Below, piece by piece: positions 39,201 to 46,689 of a stretch of 48,973 bases of DNA. How positions within the stretch are numbered: position 1 is the first letter of the stretch; each line of letters starts with the position of its first letter. A model generated the notes under the pieces. It worked only from the letters and a program-made list of their open reading frames with translations. It made no database searches and was not told where the DNA came from. A program made the position numbers and the translations under genes. Location: positions 66,211-115,183 of the forward strand of contig WLNY01000001.1 in assembly GCA_009699575.1 (NCBI GenBank), written 5' to 3'. Origin of the DNA: Actinomycetota bacterium. Its GTDB lineage: Bacteria > Actinomycetota > Actinomycetes > Nanopelagicales > Nanopelagicaceae.

Positions 39201-39742
39201 AACTTGCGTAACGCCTTTTCTTTTCGCTTACGATGCTTTAGAACACCGGCTGCTTCCTCAATAAATCCACGGCGCTCTTCTGGAGTCGCCATTAAAATTG
39301 CATCGAGCTGTCCTTGTCCGACGATTACGTGCATTTCCCGACCAATGCCTGAGTCGCTCAATAATTCTTGAATGTCTAGAAGGCGCGAAGCTTCTCCATT
39401 TATTTGGTATTCGCTTTGACCGTTACGAAATAAAATTCTAGAAATAGTTACTTCGCTATATTCAATGGGTAACGCTCCATCGGAATTATCAATTGTGAGG
39501 GATACCTCTGCTCGGCCAAGTGGAGCACGACCGCTTGTGCCAGCAAAAATCACATCTTCCATTTTTCCGCCACGAAGGGATTTGGCTCCCTGTTCACCCA
39601 TAACCCATGTCAACGCGTCAACAACATTTGACTTTCCAGATCCGTTTGGGCCGACTACGCAAGTAATTCCAGGCTCAAGACGCAAAGTGGTTGCAGAGGC
39701 GAAGGACTTAAAGCCCTTGAGCGTCATACTCTTGAGATACAC
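36206..39742 (-). CDS. smc: Chromosome partition protein Smc
   Basis: Condensin ATPase of 1178 aa that organises and segregates the chromosome with ScpA/ScpB. Walker A at residues 31-39 (GPNGSGKSN); long coiled coil about 165-490; hinge about 500-650; second coiled coil about 660-1000; ABC signature LLSGGEKSLTAVAML near 1080, then Walker B YVLDEVEAALDD. The length is typical. It follows rnc by 53 bp, with no mutM in between. Confidence 0.96.
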   Translation of the reverse strand: MYLKSMTLKGFKSFASATTLRLEPGITCVVGPNGSGKSNVVDALTWVMGEQGAKSLRGGKMEDVIFAGTSGRAPLGRAEVSLTIDNSDGALPIEYSEVTISRILFRNGQSEYQINGEASRLLDIQELLSDSGIGREMHVIVGQGQLDAILMATPEERRGFIEEAAGVLKHRKRKEKALRKLDSMQANLARIQDLTVELRRQLRPLGKQAEVAKKAATIQADLRDAKLRLLAEDFISLSKTLDAEVADETVLRDRRAIVDAELESVRAREIALDAQGALESPLLLAAQETYYQLNSLRERFRGSASLAQERTRFLAQEAEEARSAGRDPEALDQEAALLRVEENELRNRVAASGRLLAQATSDLAQSEAALKSEENKVAAAMRAIADAREGTARQEGHIKSLAARLEAIAEEIARLTKSRDDALLRAESAQREYSSYELDIASADSGELGLDSEFENVKKALDGAKENLAQLVEKERLADREKNAIEAKLEAIALTSQSRDGASALLSDSRGVKILGNIASLISVEAGWESATAAALGSLTEAIVVQDLASAVTALTTMRSENLGQADVLVHDASIRTTSLVPSHLTPLATHVRSDQISAIIDSLFASTVVAQDARSAEVILRDNPSLTVVTRDGDIITKSRARGGSKSASSLIEINALLAQLSQNLAEVIHTGERIRFEISTATTEVTSRQSNFDIALAKLNESDARIAALTEQLAVAGQNMKSATAEVERLNHSIAEATSAKSRDENELQVATSQLEQRGEIAEPDHSHVEELRTSVSNNRSAEVEARLSVRTSEERVDSLAARAKALEDAAIAEREASERAISRRGARARGAIVSQAIAESAYEILIHIERSISKAASERARLEESRAKREGETLTVRARDRELASELEQLTSSVHKDEIARAEQRMRIEALENKAFEELGIDVITLVNEYGPTNDVPTFFENEDGEIVTTELIPYRRDQQEKRLASAERSLVLLGKINPLALEEYTALEERLKFLAEQLEDLKRTKKDLLDIIKEVDDRVQSIFMEAYEETAKHFEDIFSRLFPGGDGRLILTNPDDLLATGVDVEARPPGKRVKRLSLLSGGEKSLTAVAMLVAIFKARPSPFYVLDEVEAALDDVNLGRLLGVLEELRESSQLIIITHQKRTMEIADALYGVTMRGDGVTEVISQRLRESENA

Positions 39743-39795
39743 GCGGTAAACCTACCTTGCGCGCTCGTTTTTAACTAAAAACACCACAGGATTAT

Positions 39796-40494
39796 TTAGA
39801 GTGTGGGGGTATCTGGCTTAAGCGTTTCATATGCCAGCCGTGCGGCAACCTGCTCGGCTTCCCTCTTACTCTTACCTTCTCCTTGAGAGATTTCGATTCC
39901 GGCCACGAGCGCCTTAGCGCTAAAACTCTTATCGTGATCTGGACCCGTCTCGCTCACTACATATTCAGGAACGCCTTTACCGAGGGATGCGGTTAGTTCT
40001 TGTAACGCTGTCTTTCCATCGAGCCCGGCCCCTTTGGCCACTGCGCTTTCAAGAGTTGTTGCAATCAAAGCACGAACCACAGTTGATGCCCGAGCGAAGC
40101 CTGACTCAATATAGACAGCACCTATAACAGCTTCGAGTGCGTCGGCGAGTAAAGAATTCTTATCTCTTCCGCCTGTGACTTCTTCGCCTTTTCCAAGGCG
40201 GATGTATTTGCCCAATTCAAGTGTGCGCGCAATATCTGCAAGCGCGCGCATATTTACTATTCCCGAACGTAACGGGGATAGCCTGCTTTCATCTAGATCA
40301 GGAAAGCGAAGATACAACTCTTCTGTGACGACTAGACCTAAAACTGAATCGCCTAAAAATTCAAGACGTTCATTTGTTTCTTTAGCACCACTTTCGTATG
40401 CAAATGAGCGATGCGTAAAAGCCAGGGTAAGAAGTTCTGTGCTGATATCAACACCCAACTCTTTACTCAGTACTGAATACAGATCAGACCTCAA
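39796..40494 (-). CDS. rnc: Ribonuclease III
   Basis: Double-stranded-RNA endonuclease of 232 aa that processes rRNA precursors and structured mRNAs. The catalytic signature is NERLEFLGDSVLG with metal-binding E and D, and the second acidic site is in DALEAVIGAVY. A dsRNA-binding domain (ALQELTASLGKG ... GKSKREAEQVAARLA) completes it. The TTG at 40494 gives the family N-terminus (MRSDLYSVLSKELGV) and overlaps the end of rpmF by 11 bp; an in-frame ATG at 40692 would read through all of rpmF and is rejected. Confidence 0.93.
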   Translation of the reverse strand: MRSDLYSVLSKELGVDISTELLTLAFTHRSFAYESGAKETNERLEFLGDSVLGLVVTEELYLRFPDLDESRLSPLRSGIVNMRALADIARTLELGKYIRLGKGEEVTGGRDKNSLLADALEAVIGAVYIESGFARASTVVRALIATTLESAVAKGAGLDGKTALQELTASLGKGVPEYVVSETGPDHDKSFSAKALVAGIEISQGEGKSKREAEQVAARLAYETLKPDTPTL

Positions 40495-40657
40495 GAACCT
40501 GACGGCGGTTATAAGTTCCACATGTTGGGCATGCTGTGTGCTGCAATTTTGGTTGCTGACACTGTGGGCACGCTGCAAGTGCAGCAGCAGTTGTCTTCCA
40601 CTGACTACGACGTGATCGAGTCTTGGAGCGGGACATTTTTCGCTTTGGTACTGGCAC
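40484..40657 (-). CDS. rpmF: 50S ribosomal protein L32
   Basis: Short gene of 57 aa that is easy to miss because a longer rnc frame covers it. It starts with GTG at 40657 and reads MPVPKRKMSRSKTRSRR, the L32 N-terminus. The zinc ribbon is intact (CPQC ... CPTC), so this is the zinc-containing form. It lies between DUF177 and rnc, the usual yceD-rpmF-rnc order, and ends VLEV with TGA at 40484-40486. Identity is clear from sequence. Confidence 0.95.
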   Translation of the reverse strand: MPVPKRKMSRSKTRSRRSQWKTTAAALAACPQCQQPKLQHTACPTCGTYNRRQVLEV

Positions 40658-40726
40658 GGTGGCGTCCTTAATCTATTCTTGTGACACCGCACCCTGTGGG
40701 GTTGCGGATATGTGGAGAAGTATCCC

Positions 40727-41317
40727 CTATTTGGTCGGATTTTCGAAATCGGTGTCTATTGCCCCTTGGAGCCCAGCCCATCGAGGATCGATCAATTCGT
40801 GAGCATGATCTTTCGGCAAGGTCTCTAACTTCTCACCACATTCTGGGCATAACCCTTGGCAATCGGGGGCACATAGGGGGTTTACTGGAAGATCCAACAC
40901 AATGGCATCACGAAGCGGAATTTCCAGATCTAAGAATTCACCATCGAGGATGAGTTCATCATCAGCCTCTAATTCTTCATCTTCATCCTGGGCACGCTTT
41001 CGCTTTGAGCTCTTCGGCGCTGGAGTTTCATAGCGGTACAACTCCTGGAGTGAGCGATCAATGTCTACCTCGACTGGATCAAGGCAACGAATACATTGAC
41101 CTTTCGCAACGGCGAAAAATTGAGCTGTAGCCAGTACGCCTTCGGTAACTGATTCCAATCTCAAATCGACTTCGATGAAATCGCCGGCTGGAACCGAAAT
41201 GAGATCGAGTCCTATTTTATCAATGAGTTCAAAATCGATTGTGTATTCTCGCATTTCACCCGCACGGCGAGGGAGCTCATGTGTATTTACACGAAATGGT
41301 GAATTATTTCGTGACAT
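40727..41317 (-). CDS. yceD: DUF177 (YceD) family protein
   Basis: Protein of 196 aa implicated in 23S rRNA accumulation in other organisms. The conserved parts are GQCIRCLDPVEVDI and the C-terminal CAPDCQGLCPECG cysteine cluster, a possible metal site. An acidic/basic insert (KRKRAQDEDEELEADDE) splits the two. Its ATG directly follows the stop of the SepIVA-like gene, and rpmF begins 69 bp downstream. Confidence 0.92.
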   Translation of the reverse strand: MSRNNSPFRVNTHELPRRAGEMREYTIDFELIDKIGLDLISVPAGDFIEVDLRLESVTEGVLATAQFFAVAKGQCIRCLDPVEVDIDRSLQELYRYETPAPKSSKRKRAQDEDEELEADDELILDGEFLDLEIPLRDAIVLDLPVNPLCAPDCQGLCPECGEKLETLPKDHAHELIDPRWAGLQGAIDTDFENPTK

Positions 41318-41800
41318 TTAATTATCAGCTGACAGTTGAGCCAGTGCATCCTTATCGTCAGCACCGGCTAATCTATCGCGCCCACGAGAAACAGCATCCA
41401 TAGTTTTATTCAAAATGACCTCAAGAGTTGCGAGTCGCGAATCTATATAACTTTCAACTTCTTCGCGCTCTGCATCCGCAATTTCTCTGGCTTCATCGAG
41501 GATTCTTTGTGCTTCCTCTCTGGCAGATGACACAATTTCAGTCTGTTCCACCATGCGCGAAACTTCTTCGCGTGCCGTCGCCACTAATCGCTCGGCGCTT
41601 ACACGACCTTCCTCAATGAGCGCATCGCGCGAGGAAATCACTGACTGTGCAGATTCTAAGTCGCCAGGAAGTGCTACGCGCGCAGCATCCAAAATATCTA
41701 AAATTTCTCCTCTGTGCAAAACGCATGAAGCTGAAAGTGGCACGCCTCGTGCCTCCTCAACCATAGTGATAGCAGTTGTTAATTTCTCAACGGAATCCAT
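41318..41800 (-). CDS. sepIVA: DivIVA-like coiled-coil septation protein (SepIVA-like)
   Basis: Coiled-coil protein of 160 aa. An N-terminal segment (VEKLTTAITMVEEARGVPLS) is followed by a long charged helix, about residues 45-145, rich in E/A/R heptads. Its placement between coaD and DUF177 and its architecture match mycobacterial SepIVA (Rv2927c), a DivIVA-domain septation regulator. It starts with ATG at 41800 behind AGGAG at 8-base spacing. The family call relies partly on gene order, since coiled coils resemble each other. Confidence 0.7.
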   Translation of the reverse strand: MDSVEKLTTAITMVEEARGVPLSASCVLHRGEILDILDAARVALPGDLESAQSVISSRDALIEEGRVSAERLVATAREEVSRMVEQTEIVSSAREEAQRILDEAREIADAEREEVESYIDSRLATLEVILNKTMDAVSRGRDRLAGADDKDALAQLSADN

Positions 41801-41803
41801 TGT

Positions 41804-42283
41804 TCACACTCCTGATATTCGATGTTTAAGAGCTGCATTAATACTTGCTGGCACCATAGAGGATACATCTCCGCCATAGTGGGCCAATTCTTTCACGAGA
41901 GAGGATGAAAGGAAGGAATGAGAAGGTGCAGTAGCCATAAACATTGTTTCAACACCTGCAGCTTGAATATTGACTTGAGCCATCTGTAATTCGTAATCAA
42001 AATCCGTGACCGCGCGCAATCCTTTTACAATGACCTCAATCGAATTACTCTTACAGTAATCAACGAGTAGACCACTCCAAGAGTCGACCTTGACATTGGG
42101 ATACACCTTTGCGACTTCTCGAATCATTTCAATACGTTCTGCAACGGTAAACATGCTCGACTTGGTTCGATTCTCAAGGACAGCTACTACAACTTCATCA
42201 AAATTCTTGCTGGCTCGGGCGATAATGTCTAAATGCCCATAAGTAATTGGATCAAAAGATCCAGGACATACCGCGCGTCTCAT
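41804..42283 (-). CDS. coaD: Phosphopantetheine adenylyltransferase
   Basis: Penultimate enzyme of coenzyme A synthesis, 159 aa. The nucleotidyltransferase motif CPGSFDPITYGHLDI is at the N-terminus; VKGLRAVTDFDYELQMA and the ISSS-like motif HSFLSSSLVKELAHYGGD follow. The ATG at 42283 (MRRAVCPGSF) is the family start; a longer frame would overlap rsmD. It is separated from sepIVA by 3 bp. Confidence 0.96.
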   Translation of the reverse strand: MRRAVCPGSFDPITYGHLDIIARASKNFDEVVVAVLENRTKSSMFTVAERIEMIREVAKVYPNVKVDSWSGLLVDYCKSNSIEVIVKGLRAVTDFDYELQMAQVNIQAAGVETMFMATAPSHSFLSSSLVKELAHYGGDVSSMVPASINAALKHRISGV

Positions 42284-42312
42284 ATGGTAAACGCTAGCAA
42301 CGAATCGCGTGC

Positions 42313-42888
42313 TTATCCATTCTTCGCGTGATTTGCATAGTAAATAGTGGCTTGACCATATTTTTTCGACCGAATCGGATCGTATCCTTCGGGCCACTGG
42401 ACCTCATGTGATTTCGAAGCTCGCTCAACTGCAATCAGAGCATCATCTTTAAGAAATCCGTTGTCATGTAATTTCTCCAAAGCTCGCACTAGCTCTGAAT
42501 CGGAATAGTCGTACGGTGGGTCAATATAAACAAAGTGGTACTGATTCTCAGGTGTTCCCTCTAAAAATCTCTGTGCAGACATTGTGAAGAGATGAAATTT
42601 CCCACTTGGAAGGGCGTTCTTGATAATTTCAAAATTTGCAGTAATCGCATGTGAAGCGTGGTCATCTTTTTCAACTGCATGGACCAAACTTGCTCCTCGC
42701 GAGAGCGCTTCCAAGCCGATTGCTCCTGATCCAGCGAATAAATCAAGAACGTAGACATCGGAAAAATCACCGAATTCAGAAGTAAGAGTTGAGAAGAGTG
42801 CCTCACGCGCGCGGTCAGAGGTTGGCCGTGTGGGACCAGCTACCGATGAGAGCGTGCGCCCTTTTGCTACTCCCGCAATAATGCGCAT
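42313..42888 (-). CDS. rsmD: 16S rRNA (guanine966-N2)-methyltransferase
   Basis: SAM-dependent methyltransferase of 191 aa modifying G966 of 16S rRNA in the 30S head. MRIIAGVAKGR at the start, VLDLFAGSGAIGLEALSRGA (SAM site), and the catalytic IDPPYDY motif are clear. The ATG at 42888 is chosen for this N-terminus and lies 4 bp after the recG stop. coaD follows, the standard pair. Confidence 0.95.
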   Translation of the reverse strand: MRIIAGVAKGRTLSSVAGPTRPTSDRAREALFSTLTSEFGDFSDVYVLDLFAGSGAIGLEALSRGASLVHAVEKDDHASHAITANFEIIKNALPSGKFHLFTMSAQRFLEGTPENQYHFVYIDPPYDYSDSELVRALEKLHDNGFLKDDALIAVERASKSHEVQWPEGYDPIRSKKYGQATIYYANHAKNG

Positions 42889-42892
42889 TCTC

Positions 42893-45064
42893 TTACCCCT
42901 TGTCGATAAATTGTGAAGATGAATCCTGTTCAAGAATTTCTAACTCATCTGCAAGTCGAGGATATTCTTTCAAAGAAAAATCTTTTTCGACAATCGAGAG
43001 CGCATCTAGGCGTGCCAACTCAATGAGAGGTTCATCTCGCAAGACTTTTAGTAATTTGAGATGAGAGCGAGCACCTGATTGCGACGAACCGAGTACGTCA
43101 CCCTCACGCCTTTGTTCCAAATCGATTCTGGAAAGTTCAAAGCCATCCTGACTTACGGCAACTGCATCGAGTCTAATTCGGGCAGGTGATTCAGTCACTG
43201 CATTAGTCACAAGCAAACACAACCCTGGAGATGTGCCGCGTCCCACACGTCCACGTAGCTGATGAAGTTGAGATACTCCGAAACGGTCTGCATCCATGAT
43301 GACCATAACAGTTGCGTTCGGCACATCCACACCCACTTCAATAACGGTAGTTGAAATAAGGACATCTATCTCGCCTTGAGCGAATGCTCGCATTGTCTGG
43401 TCTTTGACCTCATTTGAAAGTTTGCCGTGCATCGGTGCTACCCGAAGACCTGACAGAGGGCCGCTATGTAATTGAGGGCCGAGTTCTTCCACGCTCGTTA
43501 AAGTTGGAGTTTCCTCACCAAAAAGAAAATCCATGTCTGCATCATCATCCGTGCCTGCAACGATACGTGGGGCTACAACATATGCCTGGCGTCCCTGAGC
43601 TACTTCCTCTCGAATCCGCTCCCACGCTCTCTCTACATGATGCGGTTTCTCTAACGCTGGTATCACATGCGTTGTAATTGGTTGGCGACCAAGAGGAAGT
43701 TCGCGCAATGTCGAAATATCTAAGTCTCCGAAAATTGTCATTGCAACGGTTCTAGGAATCGGAGTGGCAGTCATTACAAGAACATGCGGTGGAATGCTTG
43801 CCTTAGTCTTGAGCAAATCTCGTTGTTCCACGCCAAAACGATGTTGCTCATCTATAACGATGAGTCCTAAATCTTGAAATTGCACCGATTCATTGAGTAG
43901 TGCATGAGTTCCGATAATAATTCCAGCATCTCCAGATCCCGCCAAAGCTAAAGATTCTCTTCGCGATGCTGCGTTTTGGGAACCCGTTATCAAAGTGATA
44001 CGAGTTGAGTTTTCAGCTGCATCGAGGGTTCCGCCTTGAGCAAGAGGACCTAATAATTTTTCAAAAGTTCGAACATGTTGTGAAGCGAGTACCTCTGTTG
44101 GGGCGAGAAGTGCGGCTTGTCCACCACTGTCCACAACTGCCAACATTGCCCGAAGCGCCACAATTGTTTTACCAGAACCTACTTCGCCTTGCAGAAGTCG
44201 ATGCATGGGATGTGGCGCCGATAAATCATTCTCAATTTCAGAACTCACCTTTTTTTGGCCTGCAGTGAGTTCAAATGGCAGCTCTGAATCAAAGTTTTCT
44301 AATAATCCACCTCTTCTTATGGGACGTGCAACGGCATCTAATTGTTGAATCTCAATACGGCGGCGAGCTAAAAGTAGTTGCAGGAGGAATGCCTCATCAA
44401 AAGTTAATCTCTCGCGCGCGCGATCAGCATGATCAAGATCGGCCGGATTGTGCACTTGTACAAGAGCTTCATGCAAAGCGGGGTACCCATGTTTTGATTT
44501 GATCTCTTCAGGCAAATAGTCTTCCACTTCGTCAAGGGCATCGATGACTAATTCCAAACATTGTGCGATTTTCCACGAAGGTAGCTTTGAAGTTGCAGAG
44601 TAGACTGGCAAATATTTTCCAGCGAATTTATTGACGGCGCTATCGACATCATTGCCGTCAGGGATTAACTCATACTCTGGATGTGCGAGTTGTCTCTTGC
44701 CATTAAAGGACCCTACTTTCCCAGCGAAAAGGCCTTGACGTCCCACCCGCAATTCTTTTTCGCGCCAAGCTTGATTAAAAAAAGTAAGTGAAAGTTTTGC
44801 GCTTCCATCCGTAACTACAACTTCAAAAATACTTCCCTTTCGACCATGTAGCGGGCGATTCACCGCGCTGTGAATTTGCGCGAGGATTGTCACTTCATCA
44901 CCCTCTTGCAATGTTTGGATATCAGTGAGTTCCCCACGAACCATGTAACGTCTGGGGTAATGGCGCAAGAGATCGGCAATCGTCATATATCCAAAATTTT
45001 TATAGAGGACTTTTGCTGTTCGATCACCTAGGACATTTACTAATTTAGTATCTAGGGTGGCCAC
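42893..45064 (-). CDS. recG: ATP-dependent DNA helicase RecG
   Basis: Branch-migration helicase of 723 aa that reverses stalled replication forks. An N-terminal wedge/OB domain (about 50-150) precedes the SF2 motor: Walker A LQGEVGSGKTIVAL near residue 292, DEQHRFGVEQR near 402, MTATPIPRT, and QLRGRVGRGTSPGLC. The start is GTG at 45064 with a weak ribosome-binding site. It is about 40 bp downstream of cydC. Confidence 0.96.
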   Translation of the reverse strand: MATLDTKLVNVLGDRTAKVLYKNFGYMTIADLLRHYPRRYMVRGELTDIQTLQEGDEVTILAQIHSAVNRPLHGRKGSIFEVVVTDGSAKLSLTFFNQAWREKELRVGRQGLFAGKVGSFNGKRQLAHPEYELIPDGNDVDSAVNKFAGKYLPVYSATSKLPSWKIAQCLELVIDALDEVEDYLPEEIKSKHGYPALHEALVQVHNPADLDHADRARERLTFDEAFLLQLLLARRRIEIQQLDAVARPIRRGGLLENFDSELPFELTAGQKKVSSEIENDLSAPHPMHRLLQGEVGSGKTIVALRAMLAVVDSGGQAALLAPTEVLASQHVRTFEKLLGPLAQGGTLDAAENSTRITLITGSQNAASRRESLALAGSGDAGIIIGTHALLNESVQFQDLGLIVIDEQHRFGVEQRDLLKTKASIPPHVLVMTATPIPRTVAMTIFGDLDISTLRELPLGRQPITTHVIPALEKPHHVERAWERIREEVAQGRQAYVVAPRIVAGTDDDADMDFLFGEETPTLTSVEELGPQLHSGPLSGLRVAPMHGKLSNEVKDQTMRAFAQGEIDVLISTTVIEVGVDVPNATVMVIMDADRFGVSQLHQLRGRVGRGTSPGLCLLVTNAVTESPARIRLDAVAVSQDGFELSRIDLEQRREGDVLGSSQSGARSHLKLLKVLRDEPLIELARLDALSIVEKDFSLKEYPRLADELEILEQDSSSQFIDKG

Positions 45065-45108
45065 TCGTTCATTCTGCCCTGAAATTGCTTCACTTGCGTG
45101 GATTGCCC

Positions 45109-46689
45109 TCAGCGTTTGATTTCTAAAGTTCTAGAAACATCCTGCCAGCCAGAGTGGGTAATTACAATGAGAATCTTGCTCCTGCACATATGCATGACTT
45201 TGCTTTCAATGCGTGCGGCCAATTCCTCATTGAGATGTTCTGTTGGTTCATCGAGCACGAGTATGGGTGCCTTTGAGAGAAGCGCCCGAGCAAGGTTGAT
45301 GCGTTTAGACTCCCCTCCAGAAATTGCTCGGCCATAGGAACCTATGACTGCATCCAGGCCGCCACGCTCCTCAGAAATAAGATCATCTAGTTCAACGACT
45401 TTCATCACTGCGCGTAGTTCATCGTCGGTGGCCTCTTGTAACCCTATTTTTAAATTCTCTCTAATAGATGTATTAAAGATGTGAGATTGCTGAACGGTTC
45501 CGACAAGTACCTCATGGAGATTTTCAATTTCTCCCAATTCCACGTCATTTATTCGTATCGATCCCGAATATTCAAGGGCACCTATTAACCCCATGGCTAG
45601 CGTGGATTTTCCACTGCCACTCCGTCCCCTCATCACAATACTTTCACCCAGCTGAAGGTTAAAGGAAATGGGCGACATAAATTCTTGCCCCCATGAGACG
45701 CGCACGCTGTCCAGAGTGATTGATGTTGCTGAGTTCGAAAAGTTTTTCTTCACGCGCATCTGTGGGGTTTCTTGGTTCATTACATCTTGAATTGCATCTT
45801 GAGCAGTAAGTAATTTGCCCGCGTTGAAGAGATTCGGATACCACGCAGCAACAGCCTCATACATTACTAAGGGTAAGAAAATTAACATGGTCACCTGAAC
45901 ATTTGGAATATTTTTTTCGCTCTTATTAAGATAAGCCAAAGTGGCGAGGGCTACTAATGATGAGGCGGTAATTAGTGAGCCAATTGTCTGTAGATGTTTA
46001 ATTTTAGTAATTAATTTTAATTCTCGACCCTTGATGTCTGCTTCAAATACGTGAGTTTCACTTTGCATATTTTCCAAATATCCGTAAATCTTTGCTTCCG
46101 TGATCCCAAAAGTTAGACGTGAGAGAAGCGAGGCATACTTCGACTCAAGGGTCTCAATTTCCCTGGCTGATTTTTCGCATACTTTCTTAATAGCTTGCGG
46201 CAAGGGATAGAGAAGGATAATTGATGTGGCAATTGTTATGTACGCAGATTGAGGCCGCAGAACCCATCCCACGAGCGCCCCAGATAAAAGAGCTATCCAC
46301 GCAGAAATGTGCGGGAGAGTGATGCGTAGCTGATATTCCTGAGCTCTTTCAACATCATCGACAATTTTCTTCACCATTGCCCCTGAATTCAGATCCCTGG
46401 CAAATGCGACAGATTTCTGGCTGAGCTTGTGGAACAGCTGCACCCGCAACTCGGTCAGTCTAATAAATACTGCTTTATGACTGATAAGTCTCTCAAAATA
46501 TCTCGAGACTGAACGAGAAATTCCAAAGAAACGAACGAGAACTATTGCAACTGAAAGAGTCAGGACCGGTGGATGGGTCGCCGCCATTGTTATGAGCCAC
46601 CCACTTGAAACCATCAGCCCCGTTCCGCCAAAAAAAGCAGCGGCGCCTAAAACATATGCCGAAACCATTGTCCATCGTGCATTCTTCAT
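45109..46689 (-). CDS. cydC: CydC-like ABC exporter subunit
   Basis: Half-transporter of 526 aa: six-segment membrane domain (about 1-290), then an ATPase domain with Walker A GRSGSGKST near 353, signature SGGESKRINLARALL and Walker B ILVLDEPTEHL. With CydD it forms the heterodimer needed for assembly of cytochrome bd oxidase, exporting thiols or handling haem. It overlaps cydD by 4 bp. It is somewhat shorter than E. coli CydC (573 aa) but has all the motifs. Confidence 0.9.
   Translation of the reverse strand: MKNARWTMVSAYVLGAAAFFGGTGLMVSSGWLITMAATHPPVLTLSVAIVLVRFFGISRSVSRYFERLISHKAVFIRLTELRVQLFHKLSQKSVAFARDLNSGAMVKKIVDDVERAQEYQLRITLPHISAWIALLSGALVGWVLRPQSAYITIATSIILLYPLPQAIKKVCEKSAREIETLESKYASLLSRLTFGITEAKIYGYLENMQSETHVFEADIKGRELKLITKIKHLQTIGSLITASSLVALATLAYLNKSEKNIPNVQVTMLIFLPLVMYEAVAAWYPNLFNAGKLLTAQDAIQDVMNQETPQMRVKKNFSNSATSITLDSVRVSWGQEFMSPISFNLQLGESIVMRGRSGSGKSTLAMGLIGALEYSGSIRINDVELGEIENLHEVLVGTVQQSHIFNTSIRENLKIGLQEATDDELRAVMKVVELDDLISEERGGLDAVIGSYGRAISGGESKRINLARALLSKAPILVLDEPTEHLNEELAARIESKVMHMCRSKILIVITHSGWQDVSRTLEIKR

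Noticed and set aside
40175..40615. Open plus-strand frame of 146 codons opposite rnc and rpmF
   Set aside because: It is antisense to two clearly conserved genes and has no recognisable domain or ribosome-binding site.
44734..44742. CTTGACGTC inside recG, resembling half of the acnA palindrome
   Set aside because: It is only one arm plus three bases and lies in coding sequence; expected by chance.
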